A DNA stretch of 64,000 bases from Streptomyces sp. CB02058. Its GTDB lineage: Bacteria; Actinomycetota; Actinomycetes; Streptomycetales; Streptomycetaceae. The stretch spans positions 1 through 64,000 of the forward strand of contig NZ_LIPG01000008.1 of assembly GCF_001905505.1 (NCBI RefSeq). Reading direction: 5' to 3'. The notes under the pieces are model-generated. The model made no database searches. It was not told where the DNA came from and was given only the letters and a program-made list of their open reading frames with translations. This document shows, one piece after another, positions 62,867 through 64,000 of this stretch (position 1 is its first letter; the number at the start of each line of letters is the position of its first letter). The position numbers were made by a program, and so were the translations under genes.

Positions 62867-63964
62867 CTATGGACGTTTCGGTTCGCGCAGCCGGCCGGCC
62901 CGTTCGAGGCCGCGCTGCGCCAGGCCCGCGAGCCGGGGCCGTTTCGTCACGAAGCCGTGCGCGCGACGGGACGGCTCGCGGCCGAGCCACTGGAGGGCGG
63001 CCCCCGCGCCCGGCCTGACCGACGCGCCCTCGTACACCGTCAGCTCACCGGTCTTCAGGGCGTCCTTGTACTCGGCGGCCCCGCGCCCCATGTCGAGCAT
63101 CCCGATGCCGTCGTCCGCCGCCGCCCGGGCCATCCGCAGATGGAGGACGAGCCCCGGGGAGTACTTCGCGAACTCCGGGTCGTAGGCCGGGAACCAGCAC
63201 GAGAGCACCGTCCGCGAACGGAGCCCGAAGTGGGCCGCCACGGGGCGGTCACCGGCGTACAGGACGGAGAGCAGGCCCGAGCAGCCCGGCGCCCTGGTGT
63301 GGAAGAGGAACTCCACGAGGTCGCGGATCCACTGCTTGGCGAAGCGGTCGCGGCGGCCGGTCCTGCGGTACTGCGCGGACTTCCACTCCATCAGCGTCCG
63401 AAGCGCCGCGGGGTCGCGCTCGTCGAGGACGAACCGGACCCCGCCCTTGTCCCGGCCGAGCCTGCGCTCCTTGGCCAGGGTGGTCCTGAGGAACTTCGGC
63501 GACTGCGCGCGCAGCACCTTCTCGTAGCTCTCGTACCCCTCGCCGACATCGATGACGTACGAGGCGTACGAGCGGGCCGCGTCCGGCTCGAAGAGGACCT
63601 GCCCCTCCTCCAGGTTGTCGAACTCCCATGCGGAGAGGCCGCAGGCCCGCAGCAGTTCCTTGGCGTCCGGCCGAAGTCCGGGGCGCAGCACCGCGCCCTG
63701 GAGGTCGGACACGCCCAGGCCGATCGCCCGGCCCTGCCCCAGCCGTCCCCGCTCGAAGGGGAGGAATCCGCCCGTCCCCCCGGCGCCGTCACCGATCACG
63801 GCCACCCTCGCGTGCGGCCGGACACGGCCGACGGCGAGGGTGAATTCCGGTTCCATGAACGGATGGGCGGGTGCTCCGGACTTCGCCCGCAGCTCCCGCC
63901 AGGTCTCGATGTCCCCCGCGCCCAGATCTCCGGGCCTGACCACACGTGTGCGCCGACTGCTCAT
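62867..63964 (-). CDS. CelD/BcsL-type GNAT acyltransferase
   Basis: A 365-residue protein with the double-GNAT arrangement of the CelD/BcsL (Acetyltransf_6) family. SYEKVLRAQSPKFLRTTLAKE lies before the second half, and LSVLYAGDRPVAAHFGLRS, WFPAYDPEFAKYSPGLVLHL and DGIGMLDMGRGAAEYKDAL are its signature. Family members modify cell-surface polysaccharides or lipid-linked sugars. It heads the leftward operon of six genes. ATG start at 63964 after a G-rich site; the operon promoter is not visible in the last 36 bases. Confidence 0.9.
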   Translation of the reverse strand: MSSRRTRVVRPGDLGAGDIETWRELRAKSGAPAHPFMEPEFTLAVGRVRPHARVAVIGDGAGGTGGFLPFERGRLGQGRAIGLGVSDLQGAVLRPGLRPDAKELLRACGLSAWEFDNLEEGQVLFEPDAARSYASYVIDVGEGYESYEKVLRAQSPKFLRTTLAKERRLGRDKGGVRFVLDERDPAALRTLMEWKSAQYRRTGRRDRFAKQWIRDLVEFLFHTRAPGCSGLLSVLYAGDRPVAAHFGLRSRTVLSCWFPAYDPEFAKYSPGLVLHLRMARAAADDGIGMLDMGRGAAEYKDALKTGELTVYEGASVRPGAGAALQWLGREPSRRAHGFVTKRPRLAGLAQRGLERAGRLREPKRP

Positions 63965-64000
63965 CAGACCCCCCGGTCCTGCCCCCCTGAGCCACGCTGC

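Noticed and set aside
53693..64000. A classical antibiotic gene cluster (PKS/NRPS)
   Set aside because: No carrier protein, ketosynthase or adenylation modules are present; the families are those of polysaccharide assembly.

Overview
The window is from a Streptomyces chromosome. The DNA is very GC-rich with strong third-position GC bias. It carries WhiB, a SigI/PrsI/ArsI-type partner-switching locus, coenzyme F420 genes and a dense LytR-CpsA-Psr (LCP) cluster. The gene order (ahcY, cation efflux, manA, SIS protein, Trm112, manB, lactate permease, DUF3499, DUF5719, large glycosyltransferase, whiB, fbiA-fbiB, LCP genes, acyl-CoA dehydrogenase, UDP-glucose dehydrogenase, purE-purK, sigI) is, from memory, the conserved core order of the genus. 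No phage, plasmid, CRISPR, tRNA or complete transposon was seen.

Layout. 1-288: AT-richer non-coding DNA with a near-consensus minus-strand promoter, read as the start of an rRNA operon running off the left edge. 0.3-2.4 kb: a SpoIIM/RDD membrane-protein pair. 2.5-10.6 kb: methyl-cycle and mannose-phosphate metabolism (ahcY, CDF exporter, manA, SIS protein, Trm112-like protein, manB). 10.6-13.7 kb: lactate permease, a DUF3499 zinc-ribbon-like protein and a zincin-fold protein that has lost its HExxH site. 13.7-19.6 kb: DUF5719 protein, translationally coupled to a 1271-residue membrane glycosyltransferase with a repetitive tail, then whiB. 20.3-23.2 kb: a cysteine-dioxygenase-like gene interrupted in frame by a palindromic repeat, then fbiA-fbiB. 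23.3-27.8 kb: DNA glycosylase, nucleotidyltransferase, PGRP amidase and a TIGR03089 protein. 28-40.8 kb: four full LCP ligases and one internally deleted LCP remnant, interleaved with a glycosyltransferase, an MFS/M20/AsnC group and a thioesterase. 40.8-49.1 kb: housekeeping genes (acyl-CoA dehydrogenase, UDP-glucose dehydrogenase, dipeptidase, purEK, GtrA, a two-component system). 49.6-53.6 kb: POT peptide transporter and the sigI locus.

The last 10 kb (53.7-64 kb) look accessory: two convergent operons whose 3' ends overlap. One encodes a DegT-type aminotransferase and a Wzx-like flippase with an extra membrane domain. The other encodes a CelD/BcsL acyltransferase, a GT2 enzyme with an unusual N-terminal region, a polysaccharide deacetylase, a large and a small membrane protein, and a membrane-anchored GH26 hydrolase. 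I infer a surface or extracellular polysaccharide system, possibly continuing past the right edge. It is the best candidate here for an undescribed system.

Cell-envelope assembly is the common theme: mannose-phosphate supply, UDP-glucuronate supply, several glycosyltransferases, LCP ligases attaching glycopolymers to peptidoglycan, a PGRP amidase and the terminal polysaccharide cluster.
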